This document shows, piece after piece, positions 11,788 to 22,916 of a stretch of DNA of 64,000 nt. A model generated the notes under the pieces. The model had not been told where the DNA came from and did not search any database. It saw only the letters and a program-made list of their open reading frames with translations. Source of the stretch: Sthenelais limicola (lineage: Eukaryota > Annelida > Polychaeta > Phyllodocida > Sigalionidae); contig OW804095.1 in NCBI GenBank assembly GCA_942159475.1, forward strand, positions 147,168,314 to 147,232,313. The letters run 5' to 3'. The position numbers and the translations under genes are program-made. Within the stretch, counting starts at the first letter, position 1; each line of letters begins with the position of its first letter.

Positions 11788-12028
11788 GGGTCAGATTTTC
11801 AGAAAATGTACAATTCACCTTCACCAATCCTCTCAAATAGCCCACATTTAAGACAAAAATATGCATCAAAATGCAGTTTAACATAACAGAACTGATACTT
11901 TAAATCAATGCCATACCAAATATACTCAGATATACCTGGTATTTTTCATTTTTCAGTCTAATTTAGGAGAATTTCCTCAAATTTAATGTGTAGAGCTGCC
12001 AATTGTACATTTTCTGAAAATCTTACTC
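11788..12028 (+). mobile_element. MITE family A, copy A4
   Basis: Type 2 copy of 241 bp. Right end is diverged (CTGAAAATCTTACTC). Flanks ATGT/ATGT, an unambiguous 4-bp duplication. Confidence 0.85.
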
Positions 12029-12147
12029 ATGTAGTAGAGACAGGTGCTCACTCAAACCCAACATCAAAATGAAACCCCTATAGTGTTGAGTGGATTATTA
12101 TTTGAAGTCACAGGCAGATGTTTGACGGAGATCATTGTAATGTATAT

Positions 12148-12555
12148 GTGATGTGCTTCAGGAAAATGAGTCATAAGTCGCAAAAATTGATATTTTTCAA
12201 AGTGTTTTTTACACAAGATCTCATTATTGGAATGTTATAATTTTTGGTGGGTTGATCACGTATGGCTATATCAATCGATGTATCACATTTCAGGACAATC
12301 TATGTAATATATCCTTTCGTTTTGAAGGTACTCATATGGACTACATTTAGTTACTTTACTGTTTATTTACCCCCAGAAATATTGGAAACTTTTTTTTCAA
12401 AAACGAAAATATCAAACTTAATATCTAGAAATATTTATTAGATTATTAGACTGTTTACTATCATTGGAATCGGCTTGATCTCGTCTTTTCAAATATGGTG
12501 TATATCTCAACATCATTTCTTGCGACTTATGACTCATTTTCCTAAAACACATCAC
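12148..12555 (+). mobile_element. MITE family B, copy B3
   Basis: Full-length B copy. Left flank ATAT, right flank ACAT (one mismatch). Ends read GTGATGTGCTTCAGGAAAAT and CCTAAAACACATCAC. Confidence 0.85.
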
Positions 12556-13094
12556 ACATTATTCTATTGATGTGATGAAGGGGATGCTTGTTTGTATTTA
12601 ATCTGTTAGTAGTTATGAACAATAGGTGACAGGGGACTGATTTGGCCTTTCATTCACCTATAGATATTAAAAAAATCCGACGATATTTGAACGAGTCACA
12701 TAATTAAAATGAAATATTGATAGAGAGATTTCAGGTCTTTTTGGACTGGTGGAACTCCATAATAGAGACAGGTGCCCACTCGAACTTGACATTGAAATGC
12801 CCCCCCCCCCCCCTAGTACTAGACAAAAAAATTACTTCTAAGATATTAACTTTAATCGGGTATTGTGGGAAATAAGAAGAGTAAACCTATGCAAAAAGAA
12901 CACTTGATTCGTGAGTAGAGATACAACTCACTAGTAGTAGAAGTAAACTTATGCAAAAACAAAAATTGATTAGTGAGTAGATCTATGACTCACTAGTAGT
13001 ATTAAAATGTAGATTTATGATATATTCCTTCTGGGATATACCACTAGATGAGTAACCTCGGTACATTGTACATTATAACATGCTATTAGTATAT
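12556..13094. repeat. Intergenic with C-run and about 62-bp tandem duplication
   Basis: A run of 14 cytosines lies at about 12799-12812. At about 12880-13005 a unit of about 62 bp (AGTAAACCTATGCAAAAA ... GAGTAGA ... ACTCACTAGTAGTA) is present twice in tandem with moderate divergence. No gene. Confidence 0.55.
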
Positions 13095-13329
13095 AGGTCA
13101 GATTTTCAGAAAATGTACAATTCAACTTCGCCAATCTTCTCAAATAACCCACATTTTAGACGAAAATAAAGTTTAAAATACAGTTCAACCTAACCAAACA
13201 GATTGGTAGAATCAATGCAATGCGGAATATACTCGAATGTACCTAGTATTGACCAAATTGCAGCCTAATTTAGCAGAATTTACTAAATGTGTAGAGCTGC
13301 CAATTGTACATTTTCTGAAAATCTGAGCC
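13095..13329 (+). mobile_element. MITE family A, copy A5
   Basis: 235-bp type 1 copy. The first base of the left end is A instead of G, and the right end reads CTGAGCC. Flanks ATAT/ATCT. Confidence 0.82.
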
Positions 13330-13820
13330 ATCTGTGATGTGATGTAGAACTAGTCCCACATCGACGGGACCTTTTTTGACGTATCACTTTGCCTCCAAAC
13401 TTGTTCTACATTTCCCACCCACTCCGAACTCGATTCCGTAATGGTTAGTGTTAGGAAACAGTTTATGTAATTTTTTTCTACCGGTGAAGCGGGTTATCCA
13501 GATATGTTTAGGGACTACACCCAACAGATATCATAGTATTTCCAACTGTATAAATATGTATGTTTAATATTGTTAGAGAATTAAGAATATGGGGGAGGGA
13601 TAGGCTCAATAAGGCACAAAAAATATATATTTCTGATAAGCACTGTTAGATATTTGATAGACTCATAAAACCGACATGAACTTTGAATAAATTACTTGTT
13701 TATGTAAACAAGAGCCCACCAAGGGTAATATAAAATCAGCCTTTAAATATTAAGGGTCCATCTTGGAGAACTCCCCAGGGAGAGGTTGGCATCCTCTTCT
13801 GAGTAGATGTAACTGTATAA
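13330..13820. other. Intergenic, nothing recognised
   Basis: Noncoding AT-rich sequence without recognisable repeats or genes. Confidence 0.4.
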
Positions 13821-13930
13821 AAGGCCTTGTCCACTAAACCGATTCTCATGCGATTCTCACAGAAATTAGTGCAAAAGGGTCCTCTGTGGCGCAAAATCGC
13901 ATGAGAATCGGTTTAGTGGATAGGGGCCTT
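13821..13930 (+). mobile_element. 110-bp foldback element, family D copy 1
   Basis: Near-perfect inverted repeat: AAGGCCTTGTCCACTAAACC ... GGTTTAGTGGATAGGGGCCTT, with GATTCTCATGCGAT and ATCGCATGAGAATC inside the arms and a core of about 45 bp. A related copy lies at 16147-16257 with its core reversed. Confidence 0.75.
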
Positions 13931-14013
13931 AAGATTCAGAATAAAAGATACAATCTACATGTTCACCGTGACTAGGTAGATTAAGCACTACAAGCTGGAT
14001 TCACTACACATGT

Positions 14014-14250
14014 GGGTCAGATTTTCAGAAAATGTACAATTGGCAGTTGTACACATTTAGTAAATGTAAAATCAGCCTTTAAATACTAGCCAATCAGCCA
14101 ATACTAGCTAAATTCGAGTATATTCGGCATAGCATTGATTCAAGCAATCTGTTTGGTTAGGTTGAACTACATTTTGAATTTTATTTTCGTTTGAAATTTG
14201 GCTTATTGGAGAGGATTGGTGAAGTCGAATTGTACATTTTCTGAAAACCC
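14014..14250 (-). mobile_element. MITE family A, copy A6
   Basis: Type 1 copy, reversed. The right end has lost the CTGA step (CTGAAAACCC instead of CTGAAAATCTGACCC), yet the flanks ATGT/ATGT are an exact 4-bp duplication, so the loss came after or with insertion. Confidence 0.83.
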
Positions 14251-14395
14251 ATGTACAGGATGAAGTACACTATCTTCTGCTTATCCTGAACATGCTTTAC
14301 CTGAATTTGTTATTAAACTGCACCTTTTTCAATTTCACAGCAGATTATCTACATATTAGTCAGGTTCACTATGTATTTTCGTTGGCATTTTTTGG

Positions 14396-14806
14396 AGATT
14401 AGTAAAACTATACATTTTTGGAAACGTCAGAACGTCAGCAATCAGAAAATGGATGATGTCATTTGCGCCAAGGTCTATTTTTGCAAATTATCAATATTTT
14501 TGTTAAAAAAGTGAAAAATATGATTTTTAATTAATAAAAAATTCTAATTCATTAAGAGATTAGTAAAACTATACATTTTTGGAAACGTCAGAACGTCAAC
14601 AATTTTAAAATGGATGATGTCATTTGGACCGAAGCGTATTTTTGCAAATTATCAATGTTTTTGTAAAAAAAGGGAAAAATATGATTTTTAATTAATACAA
14701 AATTCTAAATCGTTTAAATCATTAAGAGATTAGTAAAACTATATATTTTTGGAAACATCAGAACATCAGCAATCTTAAAATGGATGATGTCATTTGAACC
14801 GACGTG
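14396..14806. repeat. Three tandem copies of a unit of about 165 bp (last partial)
   Basis: Units start with AGATTAGTAAAACTATACAT at 14396, 14557 and 14727 (spacing 161 and 170), each followed by GGAAACGTCAGAACGTCA and ATGGATGATGTCATTTG. The third ends near 14806. No coding sequence. Confidence 0.75.
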
Positions 14807-15169
14807 AACTTTTTATGATTTCCCTTCACATTCAGGATAAGTGGAATATTAGTTATTTCTTAAGAAATCTGTACAGACACTGACAGACTTTACTATGTTA
14901 TCAACTCTATCGCGCACAACTGACTCTCTACTAAATGATCATCTGATTGCCAGTAAGAATATCTATTTCTTAGAAAGTTATTTTTTAAATTTAGATTAAT
15001 TGTTTAATTAAATGGTAACATCACCGCAGGAGGTGACCTGGTTTCAAGGGGAATATCCAGGGACCGGCTAGTTCCCTGTAGAAATGCTGCTTGTAAGATT
15101 ACCAAAATATTTTCTTGCGGTAAGATTCTTTCTATATTTTATGTTGAATTTGAATGTTCAAAAATAAAG
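14807..15169. other. Intergenic, nothing recognised
   Basis: Noncoding, AT-rich, no repeat or gene seen. Confidence 0.4.
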
Positions 15170-15364
15170 TTTCTGGGTGGACAATTACTACCAGATAGTC
15201 CAAAGGGTAACCTCAGAAACTATTCAAATTCATAATAATCATATCACTTAACACACTAGATACCCCAAAAATGAGAACATTCCTACAAAGAGGTTTTGTA
15301 CATACAGCACTTTGACAAATATCAATTTTGCCACTTAAGACTCATTTTCTCTAACGCATCCCAT
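15170..15364 (-). mobile_element. MITE family B, fragment B4
   Basis: Only about half of a B copy remains: CAATTTTGCCACTTAAGACTC and CATTTTCTCTAACGCATCCC correspond to a decayed end, preceded by B interior (CACTTTGACAAATATCAA). The other end is missing. Confidence 0.6.
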
Positions 15365-15710
15365 ATTGTAATTACACAAGAGAAACCCAAAGAGAAGCAA
15401 TGTGCCAAGCTGACAAAAAAAAACACATCCGAAATTTGCATATTTAGAAAGACATGGTAAATCATAACCTACAGTCTAGAGCCTCATCCGGGCACTAAAT
15501 CTATCCCATAAATCCTTGTTTTTCCTGCCAACTGTTGCATGCTGGGTCTCGAGAGTGTAGTTTAAGCAGACCCACACAACCGGAACACCACTTCTTTATC
15601 TCCTCTCCCAGGAGAGTGAAGTGCTTCTCATAGACGTCGGTCTTAGGAAAGTGTCTTCCTTGTTTATGTACTGAGCACCAACCGTGTATGATAGGGTGGA
15701 TGATACTCAA
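15365..15710. other. Intergenic, nothing recognised
   Basis: Noncoding. A 69-codon minus-strand frame at 15501-15710 has no supporting motif. Confidence 0.4.
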
Positions 15711-15942
15711 GGGTCAGATTTTCAGAAAATGTACAATTCGTCTTCAAAAATCCTCTCAAATAACTCACATTTAGGACAAAAATGAGCTTCAAAATGCAGT
15801 TTGACATAACAGAACTGATGCTTTAAATCAATGCGACACCAACTATACTCAGATATAGCCGGTATTCATCATTTTTCAGCCTAATTTAGCTGAATTTCCT
15901 AAATGTGTAGAGCTGCCAATTGTACATTTTCTGAAAATCTGG
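15711..15942 (+). mobile_element. MITE family A, copy A7 (unusual right end)
   Basis: Type 2 copy. The right end stops at CTGAAAATCTGG rather than CTGACCC. The octamer TACTCAAG occurs on both sides (overlapping the first G at left), unlike the 4-bp duplications of other copies. Confidence 0.75.
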
Positions 15943-16146
15943 TACTCAAGATGTCACAACAGGGAAATAAAGAACTTTGCACAAAAGAAAAAAGATAGGG
16001 CTTATGTTAAAGCAGCATTCCAGTAAACATCGCTCAAAAACTCTTTAAAAAAACCTAAGTTTTTCTACTTTTTATGCCCTTTTTGTTCATTTTTGTTCCA
16101 TTTTTGTTCTCATTTGAAAGTCATTTCACCACAATTGAGATGCATT

Positions 16147-16257
16147 AAGGGCCTCGTCCACTAAGCCGATTCTCATGCGATTTTGCGCCGCAGAGAACTC
16201 TTTTGCACTAAATTCTGTGAGAATCGCATGAGAATCGGCTTAGTGGACAAGGCCCTT
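16147..16257 (-). mobile_element. 111-bp foldback element, family D copy 2
   Basis: AAGGGCCTCGTCCACTAAGCC ... GGCTTAGTGGACAAGGCCCTT with perfect inner arms (GATTCTCATGCGAT / ATCGCATGAGAATC). Its core is the reverse complement of the core at 13821-13930, so the two copies inserted in opposite orientations. Confidence 0.77.
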
Positions 16258-16284
16258 TATATACGAATAAGCAATAGGTCACAG

Positions 16285-16791
16285 GAGATAAAAACGTCTT
16301 TCTGCGCAATAAGTCGTATCAATTCATGTATTAAATTTCAAGACAGTGTCTATAATATATGCAGTGTATTTAGCGACTTTACTAGAATTAAATATTGCAA
16401 ACTTTGTTCTCAAATGAAATATGAACATGGGTCAGATTCTCAGAAAAAAGTTCAGCTGTACACATTTAGTACATACTGCTAAATTAGGCTGCAATTTGGC
16501 CAATACTAGGTAAATTCGAGTATATTCGGCATTGCATTGATTCTAGCAATCTATTAGGTTAGGTTAAACTGTATTTTGAACTTTATTTTCGTCTGAAATT
16601 TTGGTTATTTGAGAGAATTGGTGAAGGTGAATTGTACATTTTCAGAAAACCTGACCCATATACTTTTTAGATTTCCTATATGTTAAACTCATTGGAATCC
16701 ACCTAACCCAACTTTTTAAAATTATAGGATGTAATCTCAAAATTAATTTCTTAACTTTTTTCTTAACTCTAATTTTCCTGTGACACACACC
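16285..16791 (+). mobile_element. MITE family B copy B5, split by an A element
   Basis: B interior sequence (GCAATAAGTCGTATCAA ... TTGCAAACTTTGTTCTCAAA) runs to about 16428, is interrupted by copy A8, and resumes at 16658 (ACTCATTGGAATCCACC ... CTAATTTTCCTGTGACACAC). The first terminal portion is eroded. The A insertion is therefore the younger event. Confidence 0.7.
16429..16657 (-). mobile_element. MITE family A, copy A8 (nested in B5)
   Basis: 229-bp reversed type 1 copy with a damaged left end (GGGTCAGATTCTCAGAAAAA then a short deletion). Flanks ACAT/ATAT. It lies inside B sequence on both sides. Confidence 0.8.
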
Positions 16792-16920
16792 AATAGGGAA
16801 TGTGCATGTCTCACTGCGCATGTCTATTACAGCGCATGCTGGGATGGATTCAGTTTAAATCTGAAATACACATATTTAGCAACATTTTGACATAAAAAGG
16901 TTCTAGCTATCCATGGAATA
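16792..16920 (-). mobile_element. MITE family C, fragment C2
   Basis: AATAGGGAATGTGCATGTCT, CACTGCGCATGTCTATTACAG and GCATGCTGGGATGGATT identify the reversed end of a C element. It is truncated after about 125 bp and directly abuts the decayed end of B5. Confidence 0.7.
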
Positions 16921-17043
16921 ACCGAGCATGACTGACTATGATCTACGGTAGCTAAACCTTGCTATGCACTGATAAGTACAGTATACAATGGTACGACCTC
17001 AACCATGTTAAAGTGGGACATTCTTCAGCTGAGTCGACTATAT

Positions 17044-17368
17044 GGGTGAGATTTTCAGTAAATGTACAATTGTCAGCTGTACATATTAAGTAAGTTCTGC
17101 TAAATTAGGCTGCAGTTTGGTCAATACTTGGTCAATTCGAGTATATTTGGCATTGCATAGATTCTAGCAAACCCATTTAATAATTTTTTCAAAATTAGGC
17201 TGCAATTTGGTCATTACTAGGAAAATTCGGGAATATTCAGCATTACATTGATTCTAGCAATCTGTTAGGCTAGGTTGAACTGTATTTTGAACTTTATTTT
17301 CGTCTAAAATTTGGGTTATTTGATAAGATTGGCGAAGTTGAATTGTACATTTTCTGAAAATCTGACCC
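17044..17368 (-). mobile_element. MITE family A, copy A9 (internally duplicated)
   Basis: 325 bp, about 90 bp longer than usual because the segment AAATTAGGCTGCA(A/G)TTTGGTCA ... GATTCTAGCAA is present twice in tandem. Flanks ATAT/ATAT. Confidence 0.82.
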
Positions 17369-18469
17369 ATATACGTTTGGTCTTCATTCCATGGACACTA
17401 GTCTACGACTATAGATGACATAAATTGAGGCACACTTATATATAAATACAGAAAAACCGACTAATTCAGAAGGACACATGTCGATACAGAACATGGAATG
17501 GAACGAAATGTTACTTATTGAATATCTATTGGACTAGATTAAGAGTTAAGGTATAACTCAAGAAAACCACTATTAGATCTTGGACGATATCCTCAGCCGA
17601 TCCTGTACATTTCCCATTCGGAAAAACGCGGACTTGCAATTCTCATTACAAGTCCGTGGGAAAATTAAGGAAAAGGTGGAATAACGAACAACACGAAAAG
17701 CTGACTAAAGATGGATACATACACAACTAATCGAGCAATATGACGCTAGATTTACATTACAGAGATGAACAAATATATGACGCCAAATTGATTCGACGTA
17801 TATACAAAGCTACATAGAAATGGTACAAGAATGTGTTACGTCCCTGGATTGGACTGGTATATACTTTCTTTGCCAGGTTTTACAGGTAAAGAGAATGCCA
17901 AATGGCTATAGGTAAGCAGGTTCTGGATAACACTCAGCTCTTCCAGCGGTTACTTTTATAATAGTTTGTTAGGGTATTAGAGGAGGTAACCACACGAATT
18001 ATATGATTTAATATTAAGATAAAACACAGAATACAATAAGAAAGCTTGATAATGCTCGTCGTTACAGTTGTACAAAATAACTGTTCGTAATATTAGAGGT
18101 GACATTGACTTTGAGTTATGACTTCCTCAGTATAAAAGACATAAAACATATTTGTGCCAATCGGATATGTGTGATTATAGTTACTTAAGGTATTTAATGA
18201 TAGTTTAGACACCGATACTTCCTAAGTATTTTCTGAATTATTTTCTTGTGTCAAAATTATGAGCTTCAGGGGGCAGCGATTCCACGCTATTTATGTATTG
18301 TTGGGAAAACTGGTATAGCGATGGTTTTGCTCTATCAATAATATGAATATGCCTTCTTTTTGTGTTAGTTAGTTGCTCATTATCTATTGGTCCTCATTTT
18401 CACATTCTAGATGGACCTAACAGATGAGTTTAATAATGATTGCATTCTCTTCAAAAGTTTGGTATAAGA
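17369..18469. other. Intergenic, nothing recognised
   Basis: About 1.1 kb without gene or known repeat. A short inverted pair GCGGACTTGCAATT / ACAAGTCCGTGG is at about 17629-17660. Confidence 0.45.
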
Positions 18470-19130
18470 AGGTGAGTAAAAAAACATATCCGTAATCAAT
18501 TTTCGATATGACTAACATTTTACGATATCTGTTTTAACCTTTTACCTTCCGTTTGACTCAATCAACCACATTTTTGTGACAATTAAAAGTCAGTTTTTCA
18601 TCGACCCAGGTATTCATATTGACCAGTTTGGGCTAAATTCCCACTTCCCAAGGTTAGATTTTGAGTTGGGTTTCGTTCATTTTATTTTTGCTGGTTCTGA
18701 AGTTCATAAATTGTGTTTTGCTGTCATTCATGGAGATCTTATCAACTTTGCACCAGGTGTCGATGCAAACTAGATGATATTGTAGTTGGTTGATCATCTT
18801 TTGTTCAGTTTTGTCCCAAGAGGACGGTGACATCTGCATTATGTAGAATGATTGAATTCTCTACTATTCAAGTTAAGTAATTAATATGAATCGAACAGAA
18901 AATTGGTCCTAAAATTGTTCCTTGGGGCACTCCGAAAATTATGTTTTCTTGTGTGGATCTGACACCATTATCCCTCACATCCAAACTGAATAAAAACAGA
19001 AAACATACACCAAGCGCCTGTGTTCTTACATATATAATTCCTCTAAACGATAACCTGATTACAATAGTGGATGCAGTCCATGCTATAGACATTTTCTTGC
19101 ATGATGATTGATGAGGCCGACACAACAGGG
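18470..19130 (-). pseudogene. Decayed LINE reverse transcriptase fragment
   Basis: Translating the minus strand gives pieces of an RT in the correct order. GVPQGTILGPIF (RT motif preceding the catalytic site) lies near 18900-18940. A segment like LQYHLVCIDTWCKVDKISMN followed by DSKTQFMNF (thumb-proximal) is at about 18700-18800, then WVDEKLTFNCHKNVV near 18560-18600. Frames are broken by stops and shifts, and the YADD box is not preserved. This is an old 5'-truncated, dead LINE insertion; the specific clade is uncertain. Confidence 0.7.
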
Positions 19131-19290
19131 TAATTTCTGATTACCTTTGCAAGCAATTATCTTCAGACAAATACTTACATATAACTCACATGTCAACTCA
19201 ACTGGAGTCAACAATATCATTAATGTAAGACCTATTCATGTATCATTAGAAGAGACTTACATCTGTCATAGCCCTCATTTTTTCCAGCAG
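19131..19290. other. Short spacer, nothing recognised
   Basis: Noncoding sequence between the RT relic and the 17-bp tandem array. Confidence 0.35.
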
Positions 19291-19716
19291 ATTACCGTAT
19301 TTCCCCGTTTATAAGCCCGGGCTTATATTGATTTCAAATAGTTAATAGACCAGGCTTATATTCGGAGCAGGCTTATATTCGGAGCAGGCTTATATTCGGG
19401 GCAGGCTTATATTCGGAGCAGGCTTATATTCGGGGCAGGCTTATATTCGGGGCAGGCTTATATTCGGAGCAGGCTTATATTCGGAGCAGGCTTATATTCG
19501 GAGCAGGCTTATATTCGGGCCAGGCTTATGTTCGGGCAGGCTTATATTCGGGGCAGGCTTATATTCGGAGCAGGCTTATATTCGGAGCAGGCTTATAAAC
19601 GGGGCCTGGCTTATAAACGGGGCCTGGCTTATAAACGGGGCAGGCTTATAAACGAGGCCTGGCTTATAAACGGGGCCTGGCTTATAAACGGGACCTGGCT
19701 TTTAAACGGGACCTGA
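19291..19716. repeat. 17-bp minisatellite array with two unit types
   Basis: Opens with ATTACCGTATTTCCCCG and GTTTATAAGCCCGGGCTTAT. Then come about 14 units of CAGGCTTATATTCGGAG (17 bp), switching near 19590 to about 7 units of CCTGGCTTATAAACGGG (17 bp). The two unit types share GGCTTATA and fall in blocks, indicating separate amplification of two variants. The 62-codon frame within it is a by-product of the repeat. Confidence 0.9.
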
Positions 19717-20640
19717 CAATCCACTTATTATTTCACTCTTACTCCCCTCCCCCCACTTCCACGCAACACATGAGTCCTATCTAAGTCGAAAAACATCCCA
19801 TTGTGATGTAGTAAATTAATAGTTCTGGGCAGTTCTCATCCTTACCTTGGCTTTACCTCATCACTATTCTTTGAGACGGCCTCCGCTCATCTGGTCACGT
19901 GACAGTGCATCTTGGCGAGCAGTGGGCTGGGCCGTGGGGGAATCCCGCCCTTGACGACCATAGCAACCCAGCTTAAAATCTCCAACTTTCCCCCCTCCCT
20001 CGATTTCTTACAGTATACACAATTGTCGGCAAAACAGAACAAGCGACTACAATGTATGAACAATACTTGATATATCCATGTAAGATCATAGCATTTTGAC
20101 CCGTTTATGTATGGTTTCAAAGACGTTGAAAACAGGTATTTTAGCGTTAGCACCGGAGTTTTTGCCGCCGATCGTAGCGCCACCTGTAAATACCCGGATT
20201 CTCATCTCAAAGAATCAGATTTGGAAACTTGTTTTATCCAAAATCCACTGTGTATAATAATGATGAAGTCCTTATGATCTAATATTGATTATGATCTCTG
20301 ATGATTATTTTCATACATGTCAGAGCTATATAGATACTAAAACACACATGTAAACAATATCCCCCTTTAATTACATTCGCCATAATATGATGAGGTAAAG
20401 CGGTTTCCTTGATTGGTGTTGTCACAGTGATTCATGTGGTACCCTAATATATCCATATGAATATTGTCATATAGCTATGACAATTCGTGGATGAGAATCA
20501 GTGAGTATTCCAAGTAATGTACAGGAAGAGGATTAAGAGGGAGAGGGTAGATGGGTAGTATCCTCACATCCGGGTTATGGTTCCCATGACAACAGGCAGA
20601 CGACCATGAAATACTGTCATATTGGCGGCGTGGTAATTAC
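19717..20640. other. Intergenic, no recognised gene
   Basis: A 98-codon minus-strand frame (19887-20183) has no family signature. A C-rich stretch near 19743-19760 is unremarkable. Confidence 0.4.
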
Positions 20641-20890
20641 TATAGGGATTGGGGGAGGGAGGTAGTAATGGAGGGGGCAGGGGAGATAGAGGCGAAGGGG
20701 AGGAGAATACGGTGATGGAGGGAAGGATGGTATGAGAGGAGGAAGGAAGGAAGGAGACAGAAAAAAAACGAGGATGGACGGAGTAGAGGAGAAAGGAAGG
20801 GAAGAAGGGAAGAGGGAAAGGACGGGGAGGAAGAGAGGGATAATAAAAAGGGAGATAAAAGAGAATGAAGGAAGTAGCCTGAAGGTAAAC
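20641..20890. repeat. Purine-rich low-complexity tract
   Basis: About 250 bp, almost entirely A/G on the + strand (GGGAGGGAGGTAGTAATGGA, GGAAGGAAGGAAGGAGACAG). The long minus-strand Ser/Pro/Leu-rich frames here arise from composition. Confidence 0.8.
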
Positions 20891-20920
20891 ATTTAGGCGC
20901 TATCCAGAAGAAAAGTATAT

Positions 20921-21155
20921 GGGTCAGATTTTCAGAAAATGTACAATTGGCAGCTATACACATTTAGCAAATTCTGCAAAATTAGGCTGCAATTTGGTCA
21001 ATACTGGGTAAATTCGGGTATATTTGGCATTGCATGGATTCTAGCAATCTGTTTGGTTAGGTTGTACTGTATTTTGAACTTTATTTTCGTCTGAAATGTG
21101 GGTTATTTGAGAGGATTGGCGAAGGCGAATTGTACATTTTCTGAAAATCTGACCC
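20921..21155 (-). mobile_element. MITE family A, copy A10
   Basis: 235-bp reversed type 1 copy with intact ends on both sides. Flanks ATAT/ATAT. Confidence 0.88.
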
Positions 21156-21425
21156 ATATACCTCGATGTCAAATGAAGGAGAATTATGAATAGAATACCA
21201 TATTTAAAATCCGAAAAACTGCTTAAATTAACGTACAGCAACTGATACTAATTGAAGAAATAGTATAGTTCAAGTTAAATTTCAATTGTACATTTGTATA
21301 TAATTTGACAATGAGAGGGGAAGATGCTGACACATGCAGCAGGAGAGTAGAGAAGTCACAATTAGCGACAACTGGGGAACCTATTTCTTGCAGTATCCAT
21401 TGCAGATGGATGAAAGCTGCCAAGT

Positions 21426-22072
21426 GGGTCAGATCATCAGAAGTTGTACAATCGGCAACTGTCCCAATTAAGTCAATTCTGTTAAATCAGACTGACAAAT
21501 TGTCATTACTAGACATATTTGAGTATATTTAGTATTGCGTTGATTCAAACAATGTGTTCGGTTATGTTAAACTGTATTTAGAACCTCATTTGTGATGTGT
21601 TTCAGGAAAATGAGTCATAGGTCGCAAAAAATAGATTTTGAGATACCATTATATTTGAAAAGATGAGATTAAGCCGATTCCAATGATAGTATACAGTCAA
21701 ATGATCTAATAAGTATTTATATATTTTAAGTTTGATATTTAAATTCTGAAAAAAAAAAGTTTCCAATATTTCTGGTGGTTAATAAACAGTTACGTAACTA
21801 AATGTAGTCCATATGAGGACCTTTAAAACGAAAGGATATGTTATATAGATTGTCCTGAAATTTGATACATCGATTGATATAGCTATAAGTGATGAACCCT
21901 CCAAGAATTAGAACATTCCAAAAATGTGATCTTTTAAAAAAAACACTTTGAAAAATATCAAATTTGCGACTTATGACTCATTTTCCTGAAACAAATCACA
22001 TTTTAGTCTTAAATTTGGATTATTTGAGAGGATTTGTGGATGCAAGTTGTACATTTTCTGACGACTTGACCC
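21426..22072 (-). mobile_element. MITE family A copy A11, split by a B element
   Basis: The left part 21426-21591 (GGGTCAGATCATCAG ... GAACCTCATTT) and right part 22001-22072 (TTTAGTCTTAAATTTGG ... GACTTGACCC) together make one reversed A copy. They are separated by the complete B6 element. Comparison with an undisturbed copy (CTCATTTTTGTCTTAAAT at about 41394) supports the join. Confidence 0.8.
21592..22000 (-). mobile_element. MITE family B, copy B6 (nested in A11)
   Basis: Complete 409-bp B copy. ATTT lies on both sides and is accounted for by one ATTT in the uninterrupted A sequence, direct evidence for a 4-bp target duplication. Confidence 0.88.
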
Positions 22073-22208
22073 ATGCGATAACCGATATAGGACTTATTTC
22101 TCATCACACACTTTCTCCTCGTTCCTGTAGTAGACAAAAGGCGAATATGTTGTGCAATAATTCTTGTTCAAAACAGTTCATATTTTCTCCAGGCGAAGTT
22201 GTGTAAGG

Positions 22209-22550
22209 AATAGGGGAGTTGCATGTCTCACTGCGCATGTCTACTGCAGTGCATGCTGGGATAGATTCTGTTGAAATCTGACATACAAATATTTGGCAAT
22301 ATTTTTATTCAAAATTGCAAGACTGTTTTCACCAATATCACAGCTTGTATAAATGATCTATGAAAGCCTATGGCAAATATGGAGGCTTGTGTTATGGAAA
22401 CATGCATAACACATGGATATTGACATTAGAGCATTAATAAATAGTCCATGATGAACATGACATGTTTTCTATAGATTTTACACTGTACCACTAGTCCGAT
22501 AATTCCATGCGAATCAAAATTCAAAATGGCGGCTATGCAAGTCCCCTATT
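22209..22550 (-). mobile_element. MITE family C, copy C3
   Basis: Complete reversed C element, TA-GGGGAGTTGCATGTCT at left and GGCTATGCAAGTCCCC-TA at right. It lies 50 bp from C4 in the opposite orientation. Confidence 0.82.
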
Positions 22551-22599
22551 ATTATCATGGAATATGTTCTGTTTACTGAATCAGCTTGTCATCATACAT

Positions 22600-22916
22600 T
22601 AGGGGATTTGCGTAGCCGCGATTTTGAATCTTGATTCGCTTGGAATTATGGGACCAATGGTACAGAATAACATCTATAGAAAACATGCCATGTGATATCA
22701 ATGCCATGGGATATCAATTAAAGCTCTAAAATCATTATCCATCTTACCCATTAAGCATTTGATTTTCATGCATCATTTATAAAAGCTATGATATTGGGGA
22801 AAACATTGTGGCAATTTTCGATAAAAATGTTGCTAAATATTTGTCAGATTTCGTCAGAATCCACCCAGGATGCACTGTAACAGACATGCGCGGTGGCCAA
22901 TGCAAATCAGCTATTT
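22600..22916 (+). mobile_element. MITE family C, copy C4
   Basis: TA-GGGGATTTGCGTAGCCG at left, GCAAATCAGC-TA at right (mutated end). With C3 it forms a head-to-head inverted pair of about 700 bp that could fold back. Confidence 0.8.
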
